Shown: positions 18,759 through 26,475 of the stretch, piece after piece
Layout: every line of letters starts with the position of its first letter
How positions within the stretch are numbered: position 1 is the first letter of the stretch
Source: Acidobacteriota bacterium
GTDB lineage: Bacteria > Acidobacteriota > Terriglobia > Bryobacterales > Bryobacteraceae
Assembly: GCA_025350695.1 (NCBI GenBank)
Contig: JANXXI010000124.1
Span: 1-49,062 of the forward strand
Direction of reading: 5' to 3'
Length of the DNA stretch: 49,062 nt
Notes under the pieces: model-generated
Told to the model about the DNA's origin: nothing
Seen by the model: only the letters and a program-made list of their open reading frames with translations
Databases searched by the model: none
Translations under genes and position numbers: made by a program

Positions 18759-19777
18759 TTTACCGGGCGCTTTTGCGGTTGTATCCCACATCCATCCGCG
18801 AGCAATTCGCCGAAGAAATGCTTGCCGTCCATTCAAGCGCTCGCGAGCGTGCCCGATCAGCCAGCCGCGCTTCGTATCTTCGCTTTCAGGTTCGGGAAAT
18901 TGCTGGAATTCTATTCGACCTCGCCGGAGCATTCCGGCTCATTGCTTTTGAAGGAGGCTCAATGAAACGACTCAAATGGATCGCGGCCGGTGGTTTGCTT
19001 GGGCTCTTGGCGGCCTCCGCCATTTTGGAATTCGGTTTCGAGGAACAGTATCGCTCCACGGCTGTGATTCGAGTATACCCAGGCATTGTGTCGGAACAAT
19101 TCTTGCCGGGCAGGCAACTTCAAATGCAGAACGTGGTACAACGATTCGCTCCGAATTTGCTCTCCAGGGCGACCCTCACCAACATCATCCAAACCTACGG
19201 ACTTTATCCAAGCGAGCTTCGGCGAATACCGCTGGAAGATGTAATCGAAGACATGAGACATAACCTCAAGCTCCTGTCGGGTCGCGATGAGAAGCTAACG
19301 ATTTCTTTCAGCTACCCTGACCGCTTTCTTGCACAGAAAGTCACCCAAGACATTGTCGGACGATTCATTCAAGAAGACCAAACATTTCACAAAATGTCGC
19401 TTGGTTCGGTCAACGATATTTTCATGGGCGAGGCCGATGGCGCCAACACCGATTGGATCAAGGCCGAGGAAGAACTGAGAAAAGCTCAGGTGACTGGGCA
19501 TCTCAATTCACGCCTTGTTATTGACGTGGATTTGGCGCGGGATCGGTACAAAACTAGTAAAAACCGGCTCGCAGAAGTTCAGAGAGCATTGAGCATTGCG
19601 AAGCAAAAACTTGGGCCAACCCTTGAACTGATTGATCCGGCATCGCTACCGATGCGGCCAGAGCGGAATGTCAAAGCGATTCTTGGGGTAGGGTTACTGA
19701 CCGGGGCGATTGCCGGTTTTGCCGCTGGTCGAATACTGGCATTGCTGGAGAAAAAACCAGAACCAGCCCTAGCCTAA
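18755..19777 (+). CDS. PadR-coupled membrane protein with Wzz/GNVR-like domain
   Basis: The long form has 340 residues. Residues 1-65 ([22 protein letters not shown]) resemble the short cytoplasmic prefix found at the N-terminus of acidobacterial ADOP-type permeases. The rest looks like a polysaccharide chain-length determinant: a membrane helix at about 76-92 ([17 protein letters not shown]), a beta strand [10 protein letters not shown], a long coiled-coil with heptads (about 235-290), a Pro-rich [13 protein letters not shown], and a second membrane helix (about 308-328). Wzz/GNVR proteins regulate polysaccharide length or act as kinase-linked co-polymerases. A strong internal Shine-Dalgarno before ATG 18962 offers a 271-residue form lacking the prefix. 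A copy of part of this gene lies at 20132-20239. Confidence 0.8.
   Translation: MIYRALLRLYPTSIREQFAEEMLAVHSSARERARSASRASYLRFQVREIAGILFDLAGAFRLIAFEGGSMKRLKWIAAGGLLGLLAASAILEFGFEEQYRSTAVIRVYPGIVSEQFLPGRQLQMQNVVQRFAPNLLSRATLTNIIQTYGLYPSELRRIPLEDVIEDMRHNLKLLSGRDEKLTISFSYPDRFLAQKVTQDIVGRFIQEDQTFHKMSLGSVNDIFMGEADGANTDWIKAEEELRKAQVTGHLNSRLVIDVDLARDRYKTSKNRLAEVQRALSIAKQKLGPTLELIDPASLPMRPERNVKAILGVGLLTGAIAGFAAGRILALLEKKPEPALA
18951..18964 (+). promoter_or_regulatory. internal ribosome-binding site and in-frame start
   Basis: AAGGAGG (18951-18957) lies four bases before an in-frame ATG (18962-18964) within the Wzz-like gene. It would yield a protein starting [11 protein letters not shown], directly before the first membrane helix, as in ordinary Wzz proteins. 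The spacing is slightly short. It may be the ancestral start, with the upstream prefix gene fused later, or it may give two products. Confidence 0.5.
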
Positions 19778-20131
19778 GCGCCGCAGCACTTCTTGAATTT
19801 CCTACCGCTGCCACATGGGCAAGGGTCGTTGCGGCCAGCCGTTTTACTAGCGGCCCTCGCCGGCTCAACCGCCGCAGCGTGCGAGTGGGAATGGCCGTGG
19901 TTATGCCCGCAATTCTCGTCGTGTACATGCTCCTCCACCGGCATAAACACCGGCTCGTGACCATGCATCTGCAGCCGCTGATCAAGCGCTGATTCGACGG
20001 CCTCCTGCTCCTCTTCACTCAGCCCACCGGCCAAGTCGTCAATCTTGCGATAGACGCTTTTGGCAGTAGCTTTGGTCAACGCGCCGGGCACGCACAGCGC
20101 ATAGGCGAACAAGGAGTGATCGCGGTAATCG
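19774..20131 (-). pseudogene. 3' remnant of a SEC-C, His-rich zinc-binding protein
   Basis: The minus strand encodes about 118 plausible residues ending in a canonical SEC-C motif ([18 protein letters not shown]), preceded by a His-rich stretch ([17 protein letters not shown]) and an acidic helix ([18 protein letters not shown]). The open frame continues to 20205, but its first 25 or so codons are the antisense of a duplicated piece of the Wzz-like gene, so the true 5' end is missing. It ends overlapping the stop of the Wzz-like gene. The function of the intact protein is unknown; SEC-C and the His-rich segment suggest zinc binding. Confidence 0.6.
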
Positions 20132-20239
20132 GCCGGTGGATTGCTAGGACTCTTGGCCGCCGCCGCTATTTTGGAATTCGGTTTTGAGGAACAGTACCGC
20201 TCCACCGCGGTAATAAGAATTAAAGCCAGTTTCGCTTAG
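20132..20239 (+). pseudogene. duplicated internal fragment of the Wzz-like gene
   Basis: The frame reads [20 protein letters not shown] and then [10 protein letters not shown], matching residues 75-107 or so of the upstream PadR-coupled protein almost residue for residue, with mainly silent or conservative changes. It then runs into an unrelated tail and stops at 20237-20239. It has no start of its own. It is the remnant of a second, diverged copy of the gene, now abutting a truncated SEC-C gene. Confidence 0.75.
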
Positions 20240-20361
20240 TTGGGAGCCCACTCGTTATTGGGTCGGTTAACGTCGGAGATGGCACTTCTGGTTCGGGCTA
20301 CGATCCGCAGGGAGACTACTCGGGTCGTTGGTGCTAAGACGGAGAGTTCGCGGCGGTGGGG

Positions 20362-20679
20362 CTAGCGCAGGGTCATTGGTTTGACGCCGGAATGGGGCTC
20401 CGCCACAGGCCTCGCCGCCGCCATCTTCGTATGTGCGGGACCGTTAGGGACAACTGCAACCGTTGCCGGAACAATCGGCGGAGTCAGATTCACGATCTTG
20501 GGCTGAGCGTATCCCACTAAAAGGCCCTTGGCATCGTAAATCGGTCCGGTGTATCCCGGCACCGAAACAGGCGGCGCCCCGTCCATATTAAGATCCACGT
20601 GTTGACGCTGAGTCACGTTAGACAACAGAAATCCGGCTATCAATCCGGCAACAGCAATGTATAATCTGGATGACTTCAT
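20362..20679 (-). CDS. small membrane-anchored protein, proline-rich, function unknown
   Basis: 105 residues start at ATG 20679, with AAGGA about a dozen bases upstream. One N-terminal membrane helix (LYIAVAGLIAGFLLSNV, residues 6-22) is followed by an extracytoplasmic Pro/Ala/Val-rich tail (VSVPGYTGPIYDAKGLLVGY, then IVPATVAVVP). The YDAKG..VGYA segment is a likely beta hairpin. No family is recognised. It is divergent from the phosphatase gene over 149 bases. Confidence 0.55.
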   Translation of the reverse strand: MKSSRLYIAVAGLIAGFLLSNVTQRQHVDLNMDGAPPVSVPGYTGPIYDAKGLLVGYAQPKIVNLTPPIVPATVAVVPNGPAHTKMAAARPVAEPHSGVKPMTLR

Positions 20680-20828
20680 TCGGATCGGGTGTCCTTACCA
20701 AGTTAGTCAGCAAGAGAGATGCCAAACTCATAGCCCTGATTTTAGAATGGGTTATGGACAAAATCCAGAACATTGCTCTATCAGCTTTGAAAAAATTACC
20801 GCTCGACCTTAATCGGAAGGGAAATAAT

Positions 20829-22220
20829 ATGTGGTTAAGTAATGGTATGTATCTCGTGCGTTGTCTAATCTGCCTATGGGCCGTGCCTGCTATTTTTGGA
20901 GCCGAACTGGCTTCCGGTCCATTCGTCGCCAAGCCCTACCTGCAACTGGGGCGCATGCCGGCTGACCCGACCTACATGGACGTGGTTTGGCACTCTGCCG
21001 ATGCTGAGGCGGTTTGGACTGTGGAGACCCGCTCACCGGGCGGGGCTTGGTCCAAAGGCGTGAATCCCACTTATCGGCGCATTGGCGTGCCCACCATCGA
21101 GCCGCATCGAGTGTATCGCGCCGAGGTCAAGCATCTGGCCCCTGGGAAGACTTTCGAATACCGTGTCCTTCGCGATGGCCAGCCATTGTTTTCCTCAACT
21201 GGCACAGCGCGGAAAGCAGCCGGCCAGCCGTACCGCCTGGGCATCTTCGGCGATATCGCCGCAGATAAGGATCCGCAGAAGAAGGTGGCCTATCAACTTT
21301 CGAAGGCCAAGCCCGACGCTGTCATGGTCATGGGTGACATCGTGTACTCACGCGGCCGGATTACTGAATATCGCCACCATTTCTTCGATTGCTACAACGG
21401 TGAAGTGGCGTCGCCCGAAACAGGCGCTCCCCTTACGCGGTCCATTCTATTTATCGGCGCGCCTGGAAATCATGACACGGCGACAACGGATCTAGAGAAA
21501 TTTCCGGATGCACAAGCGTACTTCTATTATTGGTCGCAGCCTCTAAATGGGCCCACAATTGCGCCGGCCGGGGCCAATGCGGCGAAAATAACCGGTCCGC
21601 CGGCCAACATTCAAGCATTGAAAGATTCCGCCGGTGAGCAGTTTCCACGCATGGCCAATTTTTCCTTCGACTACGGTAATGCGCATTGGACCATACTCGA
21701 TTCCAACCCTTTTGTGGATTGGTCGGACGTAGAATTGCGCGAGTGGTTGAAAAACGACCTGGCTTCAGCCAAGGATGCCACGTGGCGTTTTATTGGCTTC
21801 CATCACCCGGGATTCAATTCCGCCATCAAGCATCAGGAAGAGAAGCAAATGCGCAAGGTGGCGGATTTGTTTGAAGAGTACAAGGTGGACGTGGTGTTCA
21901 GCGGCCATGTGCACAACTATCAGCGTAGCTTTCCGGTTAAGTGGGAGACCAAGACTAGCATGTGGACGCTGGATAAGAAGTTTGACGGGGCATCCCAAAC
22001 GCGGCCCAATGGAGTGATTTACATCGTCACAGGCGCCGGTGGAGCCGGGGTTTACAACCCTGAACAACAGGACTACCCTGACACCTGGTCGAAGTTCACC
22101 GACAAATTCGTTTCCAAGGTGAACTCATTTTCCCAGGTCGATGTGGATGGGCGGCGGTTCGAATTCAGGCAAATCTCCGACACTGGAACCGTGGTTGACC
22201 ACTTCGTGATTACCAAATAG
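20829..22220 (+). CDS. secreted purple-acid-phosphatase-like metallophosphoesterase
   Basis: ATG 20829, after an AAGGG ribosome site, gives 463 residues with a signal peptide (ending IFGAE). An N-terminal fibronectin-III-like domain (PYLQLGRMPADPTYMDVVWH to FEYRVLRDG) precedes the metallophosphatase domain, the architecture of purple acid phosphatases. Metal-binding motifs are GIFGDIA, MVMGDIVYSRG, APGNHDT, GFHHPGFN and FSGHVHNYQRS, in the usual order. Expected activity is periplasmic or extracellular phosphomonoester hydrolysis with a dinuclear metal centre. The longer frame upstream to 20670 lacks a signal and is rejected. Confidence 0.92.
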   Translation: MWLSNGMYLVRCLICLWAVPAIFGAELASGPFVAKPYLQLGRMPADPTYMDVVWHSADAEAVWTVETRSPGGAWSKGVNPTYRRIGVPTIEPHRVYRAEVKHLAPGKTFEYRVLRDGQPLFSSTGTARKAAGQPYRLGIFGDIAADKDPQKKVAYQLSKAKPDAVMVMGDIVYSRGRITEYRHHFFDCYNGEVASPETGAPLTRSILFIGAPGNHDTATTDLEKFPDAQAYFYYWSQPLNGPTIAPAGANAAKITGPPANIQALKDSAGEQFPRMANFSFDYGNAHWTILDSNPFVDWSDVELREWLKNDLASAKDATWRFIGFHHPGFNSAIKHQEEKQMRKVADLFEEYKVDVVFSGHVHNYQRSFPVKWETKTSMWTLDKKFDGASQTRPNGVIYIVTGAGGAGVYNPEQQDYPDTWSKFTDKFVSKVNSFSQVDVDGRRFEFRQISDTGTVVDHFVITK

Positions 22221-22273
22221 CTTCCCGAATTGGGTATCCTGTAAGAGAGATCCCTATTAGTTTTTTGAAGAGA

Positions 22274-23104
22274 ATGAAGTATACACATAGCCGCTCCCTC
22301 ATAGGTTGGCGCTTCCAACAAGTCTGTTTGTTCGCGCTTGCTTTCGCCAAGGAAGGTTCAGCGGTGGACTTGCAACCCCACACCAGCGCAATTTTCGACA
22401 ACCACATTGCGATCATCGAATGCCGCATTGAGAAGAGTTATCAGCAGCCGCAGTTCCTAACCGTGAATCAGGCGGACAAAGCGGAGAAAATCCGCCAGGG
22501 GACGATTCTGATCGAACCGGTTACCGGGGGGGGAAATCTCGACATCAAAGGCGGCATGATTCAGGACTGGAAGGGCACTATGTTCATCCCGTCTGCCAAA
22601 CTAGGCGATGTACTGACCGTCGCCAGGGACTTTCCGAGCCAGGCGCAGACCATGAAGCCGGATATTGCCGCCGTGCGTGTGCGGTCTCAGCAGGGCGATC
22701 GCTACCAAGTCTATATGCGGTTGGTAAAGTCGAAATTCGTGCTAACCGACGTTTTGAATACCGAACATGATATTCGCTTCGTTCAAACCGATCCGAAACG
22801 CGCGTACAGCCTTGGCCGTACGACACGTGTGGCGGAGGTAGTGGACCCGGGTAAACCGGGCGAACGCGAACTGCCGGTGGGCAAGGATCGAGGATTCCTT
22901 TGGCGGACGGCGGGGTTCTGGCTGTTCGAGGAAAAGGACGGCGGCGTGTACGTCGAATGGGAATCCGTAAGCCTGACGCGAGACATTCCGTTGGGTATGG
23001 GAAAGCTGTTCGGATCGATTCTAAAATCACTTCCAGCCGAATCAGTTCGGGTCAGTATGGAAGCGACGCGCAAGGCTGTCATAGCCCGGCTTTCAGGGCA
23101 TTAG
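22274..23104 (+). CDS. conserved secreted protein, possibly START/SRPBCC-like
   Basis: 276 residues from ATG 22274 (TTG 22265 is an alternative) with a short signal-like N-terminus ending FAKEGSA. The C-terminal half shows a pattern I associate with acidobacterial lipid-binding-like hypothetical proteins: RGFLWRTAGFWLFEEKDGGV, then YVEWESVSLTRDIPLGMG, KLFGSILKSLP, and a final amphipathic helix (SVRVSMEATRKAVIARL). A helix-grip fold is suggested but not proven. No catalytic residues stand out. It lies 53 bases after the phosphatase gene on the same strand. Confidence 0.65.
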   Translation: MKYTHSRSLIGWRFQQVCLFALAFAKEGSAVDLQPHTSAIFDNHIAIIECRIEKSYQQPQFLTVNQADKAEKIRQGTILIEPVTGGGNLDIKGGMIQDWKGTMFIPSAKLGDVLTVARDFPSQAQTMKPDIAAVRVRSQQGDRYQVYMRLVKSKFVLTDVLNTEHDIRFVQTDPKRAYSLGRTTRVAEVVDPGKPGERELPVGKDRGFLWRTAGFWLFEEKDGGVYVEWESVSLTRDIPLGMGKLFGSILKSLPAESVRVSMEATRKAVIARLSGH

Positions 23105-23216
23105 AACCAGAAAACTCCTTTAGTCTTAGGCATATAACCCTACAGACCAATTCCAGCAAAACACCAAAAAATAGAGAACAAGAGGCGAATCCCCCCAGAT
23201 TCGAGCTTACGACTTA

Positions 23217-23272
23217 GGTGAAACCTAGGTACTAATCTAAGGTCTTTCACCAATTTCTTACAGTACCGGTAC
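23217..23272. promoter_or_regulatory. hairpin and palindrome upstream of the PEP-CTERM fusion gene
   Basis: GGTGAAA (23217-23223) pairs perfectly with TTTCACC (23245-23251), and CCT/AGG pairing may extend the stem. A perfect 10-bp palindrome GTACCGGTAC follows at 23263-23272. Together they could be an operator or a leader structure; no family is recognised. Confidence 0.35.
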
Positions 23273-23341
23273 GACCGCATACTCAGTTCAGTACTAAGGC
23301 GTTTTATAGCTTTGGTCTCGAAAAGTGAGGTCCCTACCGAA

Positions 23342-25315
23342 ATGATCAAAAACAGCAAAGCCCTAATGACCCTTTGCCTATTGGGCGCGGCAACAGCAAG
23401 CGCAACCAATGTGACTATTGGTTCTGCAAACACCTCGGTTTGCTTTCCATTTAGCTGTAACGAGGGAGCCACCTCTGGCATGTCGATTCACTATCAGCAA
23501 GTGTTTTCGTCTGGCTTGTTTCCAACAGCTGCCATCAGCATCAACAGTATTTCCTTCGGCGTCGACGATTTTACAAGCATCGTATTTGGCACGGGAGGCA
23601 CGGTTCTTAATGGAAACTACCAAATTGCATTTTCCACTACAAACGCCGTAGTTGGCGGACTTACCGCAAACCTTGCCGCTAACCAGGGGTTGGATCTGAG
23701 CGTCTTCTATAACAGTGGTGGTATTTCAGGCTTCACCGCCGCTCCAGGCTCGCCCTTGTTCATCAGCGGACAATCGTTCGTCTACAACCCACTTGCCGGC
23801 AACCTACTGATAGACATAATCGTTACCAACCAAGCGTTTCTTTCTTCGTTGGATGCCGGTTCCTTCGATGGTTCAGATTTGAGCGGTGACTTTGTCCCTA
23901 TTAATACCAGCAGCGTCTTCCAAATCGGAACGAACGCTGCGGTAACTGGGGCTTTTGGCCTTGTAACAACATTCGACTTTTCTGCCGCGAGCGCCCCATC
24001 TTCCGTACCTGAAGTCGGGTCGATGCTGATGGTCGGATTCGGAGTGGCCGTACTGCTCTATGCCAAGCGTCGTGCAAAAGCGATGGGCGAACCAACTTCG
24101 GCTCGCGCATCCGGCTTTAGCGGATTAGGTCAACCGACAGCGGCGATGGTTGGGCTAATAGCCTTGTTCCAATCCTTTGGACAGGCTCAGGAGCCGATTA
24201 AGATCCGCTCCGTCGCCGTTCCGCCGCACCCATTCGGAGATCAAAAAAAGCGGCCCGTAACCACCTCTAAATCCTCGCTTGCCGTCACTGCTCCGAAACT
24301 GGCTACCACGCCGTCGTCATTGCCCGTTTGGTCGGCAACGTTTAATAACGGAGCGACGCCATACACTGTGTGGATGGCCGGAAATAGCCCATCTTCCAAT
24401 ACAACAACAAACATTGAAACGAACGTTGTCCCTGTAAGAATAGTTCTGTGCAACAACGGAACAAGTCCCTGCACCGATATCGCCTACACTTACGATCCGA
24501 CGAAGCCGCTTCGCAACAATCCCGCGGGCGTTACTCTGTCGGCTGCAGCCTCCACACTCAGCTCGCCAATCTTCCAAAACGCCACCTATACAACAGCGGC
24601 CGGAACCACGGTTGGGGCGGCAACTCAGTATACCGACGCAATGTTGCGCGCTAGTTTCTGGAATTATTCGGGCAACGCCGCCAGCGCCAACCCCAATTGG
24701 CACACACGGCTGCAATTCTCCTTAAAGCCGCCCGTCACCATCACCATAACCGCCGGTCAGTGGGATGCTTCGTCGGCTGCCGATCTTGGAAAGGTTAGCC
24801 TCTATCAGCTTTTTCAACCGCTCGACGCAGAGTCAGCTAAGTACCCCCCAGGGCAATTCACGTTCTTCCTGCTTTACAATGTGGCCATGACGTTTGGCTC
24901 CCCGGGGCCTTGCTGTGCGCTGGGCTACCATACATCGGACGGAGCGAATCCGGCGCCAAGCCGCACATACGGCATGGCCAGCTATTTCGACGCTACAGGT
25001 AAGTTACCCGCCGGATACGCCGATACCGGAGCTATCGCACACGAGATTTCCGAATGGGCCCTCAATCCATTCCTATCAAATTCCGTTCCTCTTTGGCCCG
25101 GTTCTGGAGGTTGCTACGACAATATGGAAGTCGCCGACCCACTTGAAAATCGCGGCGATGTGGCTTTCAAAATGACAACCTTTGGCCGATCCTACAATAT
25201 GGTGAACATTGCACTTGCTCCGTGGTTCATGAAGGGAAATTTCGGCGTGAACGGCTATTACACATACAAGGGTCCTGTTGACCAGACATTCACCGCTCCC
25301 GCGACTTGCCCCTGA
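23342..25315 (+). CDS. fusion: PEP-CTERM-like exported protein plus HExxxW protease-like domain
   Basis: 657 residues from ATG 23342 (signal peptide ending ATASATN). The first 215 or so residues look like an acidobacterial PEP-CTERM protein. At about 220-245 there is a complete sorting signal variant: SSVPEVGSMLMVGFGVAVLL and then a basic run YAKRRAK, which normally ends the protein. Here the frame continues into a second hydrophobic, signal-like segment (MVGLIALFQSFGQAQ) and a 390-residue domain with AIAHEISEWALNPF and a downstream NMEVADPL, a pattern seen in putative zinc peptidases of this phylum where HE(I/L)(S/A)EW replaces HExxH. It is either a true fusion or two genes joined by loss of a stop. 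The perfect stem-loop after it marks the end. Confidence 0.75.
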   Translation: MIKNSKALMTLCLLGAATASATNVTIGSANTSVCFPFSCNEGATSGMSIHYQQVFSSGLFPTAAISINSISFGVDDFTSIVFGTGGTVLNGNYQIAFSTTNAVVGGLTANLAANQGLDLSVFYNSGGISGFTAAPGSPLFISGQSFVYNPLAGNLLIDIIVTNQAFLSSLDAGSFDGSDLSGDFVPINTSSVFQIGTNAAVTGAFGLVTTFDFSAASAPSSVPEVGSMLMVGFGVAVLLYAKRRAKAMGEPTSARASGFSGLGQPTAAMVGLIALFQSFGQAQEPIKIRSVAVPPHPFGDQKKRPVTTSKSSLAVTAPKLATTPSSLPVWSATFNNGATPYTVWMAGNSPSSNTTTNIETNVVPVRIVLCNNGTSPCTDIAYTYDPTKPLRNNPAGVTLSAAASTLSSPIFQNATYTTAAGTTVGAATQYTDAMLRASFWNYSGNAASANPNWHTRLQFSLKPPVTITITAGQWDASSAADLGKVSLYQLFQPLDAESAKYPPGQFTFFLLYNVAMTFGSPGPCCALGYHTSDGANPAPSRTYGMASYFDATGKLPAGYADTGAIAHEISEWALNPFLSNSVPLWPGSGGCYDNMEVADPLENRGDVAFKMTTFGRSYNMVNIALAPWFMKGNFGVNGYYTYKGPVDQTFTAPATCP

Positions 25316-25324
25316 ATAGTGTCT

Positions 25325-25349
25325 CCGCCCGCGTACATCACGCGGGCGG
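25325..25349 (+). terminator. strong stem-loop after the fusion gene
   Basis: CCGCCCGCGT and ACGCGGGCGG form a perfect 10-bp GC stem around a 5-base loop (ACATC), nine bases after the stop codon. The following bases are T-rich (TTCATTGTCATT) but are not a clean U run. Confidence 0.6.
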
Positions 25350-25380
25350 TTCATTGTCATTGCTCTGACCAGGTAAAAAT

Positions 25381-26238
25381 ATGAAACCGACCCGACTCAT
25401 CCTTTTCTTCGCTATTCTCGCCCTTCCCGTAACCTTTGCTCAAACAGAACCGATTTCGAGCGACACGGTAGTCCTGCGCGCCGGCGCCTTCTCTCTAACC
25501 AAAGCGGAATACGAAAAATTGATTCCAGGCTTTGATCGAATATCGGGCGCTCCAACCACTGGGTCATCCAACCAATCGGTCCAATCTGGGCGCGATGTGG
25601 CACGGCTCCTGGCGCTGGTTTCCGAGGCCCAACGCCGCAATATGGACAAGGATGAGAAGATGCAAGCGTTGATTCGAGTTCGTGGTTATACACTGCTCGC
25701 TAACGCGCTTTTGCTTGAGTTGGAGAAAGATGTCAAAAAGGATGAGGCTGGAGCCAAGGCTCTGTGGGCGTCGGATAAGAACCCCTACGTCCAGGTTGAG
25801 GCTCGCCACATTCTAATTCGCTACCAAGGAGTCCAGACGGACAAACCCGGGGCAAAAGGACTGCATCGGACAGAGGCTCAGGCAAAAGCTCTTTCCGCGG
25901 TTCTCCGTGAAAAACTAAATAAGGGAGTGGATTTTTCAGCGCTCGCAAAATCATCTTCGGATGACGAGGCCACTGCGGACCTAGGCGGCGTTTTACCCGC
26001 TTTTGCTCGCGGCGTGATGAATGCCGAGTTCGAAAACGCCGCGTTTAACTTGCCTAACGGTGGAATCAGCGAACCAATCAAGACTCAATCGGGTTACCAC
26101 ATCGTGCAGCTAATTAAGAAGGCGCCGATGCCCTTTCAGAGCGTCAGGGCTGCTCTCGAAAACATTCGTGCACGTGAGCGGTTTGAACAAATTGGCAGTT
26201 CCGGCGTGGAACTCAACCAGCTGTACTTTAAGCACTAA
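25381..26238 (+). CDS. periplasmic parvulin-type peptidyl-prolyl isomerase
   Basis: 285 residues with a signal peptide (ending PVTFAQ). A helical chaperone-like region (residues 35-135) is followed by a parvulin domain (about 138-250): VEARHILIRYQG, FSALAKSSSDDEATADLGGV, FARGVMNAEFENAAFNLP, SEPIKTQSGYHIVQLIKK. This is the SurA/PpiC/PrsA type that helps outer-membrane and exported proteins fold. GGTAAAAAT precedes the ATG. It stands alone between the terminator and a gene-poor repeat, and probably has its own promoter. Confidence 0.92.
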   Translation: MKPTRLILFFAILALPVTFAQTEPISSDTVVLRAGAFSLTKAEYEKLIPGFDRISGAPTTGSSNQSVQSGRDVARLLALVSEAQRRNMDKDEKMQALIRVRGYTLLANALLLELEKDVKKDEAGAKALWASDKNPYVQVEARHILIRYQGVQTDKPGAKGLHRTEAQAKALSAVLREKLNKGVDFSALAKSSSDDEATADLGGVLPAFARGVMNAEFENAAFNLPNGGISEPIKTQSGYHIVQLIKKAPMPFQSVRAALENIRARERFEQIGSSGVELNQLYFKH

Positions 26239-26475
26239 TCTTTTACCCCACACGGCCTCCGTCCAAGAAATCAACCGAAGTCGTCTCGCGGCCAACTCCG
26301 GCGCTTGCGGCATGTGCCGATTGGCCTCCCCAATGAGAAAACCCACCTACTTCGTGAGTTGCTCGTTGAAAAACGGGGACTGACGAAACTAACATCTTTT
26401 TCGCGCCGCAAGGGATTGATTTTGCAAAAGGGTAGTTTGCGAAAAAAGGCTGTCTGTTCCGTCGGTCCCCGTTTT
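26239..26475. repeat. gene-free spacer carrying a nested inverted repeat
   Basis: The outer arms AAAACGGGGACTGACG (26369-26384) and CGTCGGTCCCCGTTTT (26460-26475) are inverted copies differing at one position, about 107 bases end to end. Inner arms CTTTTTCGC and GCGAAAAAA are also complementary. The layout resembles a REP/BIME or a tiny MITE; it abuts the stop of the LysR gene. No protein-coding potential is seen in it. Confidence 0.55.

Noticed and set aside
20132-20205. N-terminus of the SEC-C protein extending to 20205
   Set aside because: These codons are the antisense of a duplicated Wzz-like gene piece and also appear antisense to the parent gene at 19000-19060.
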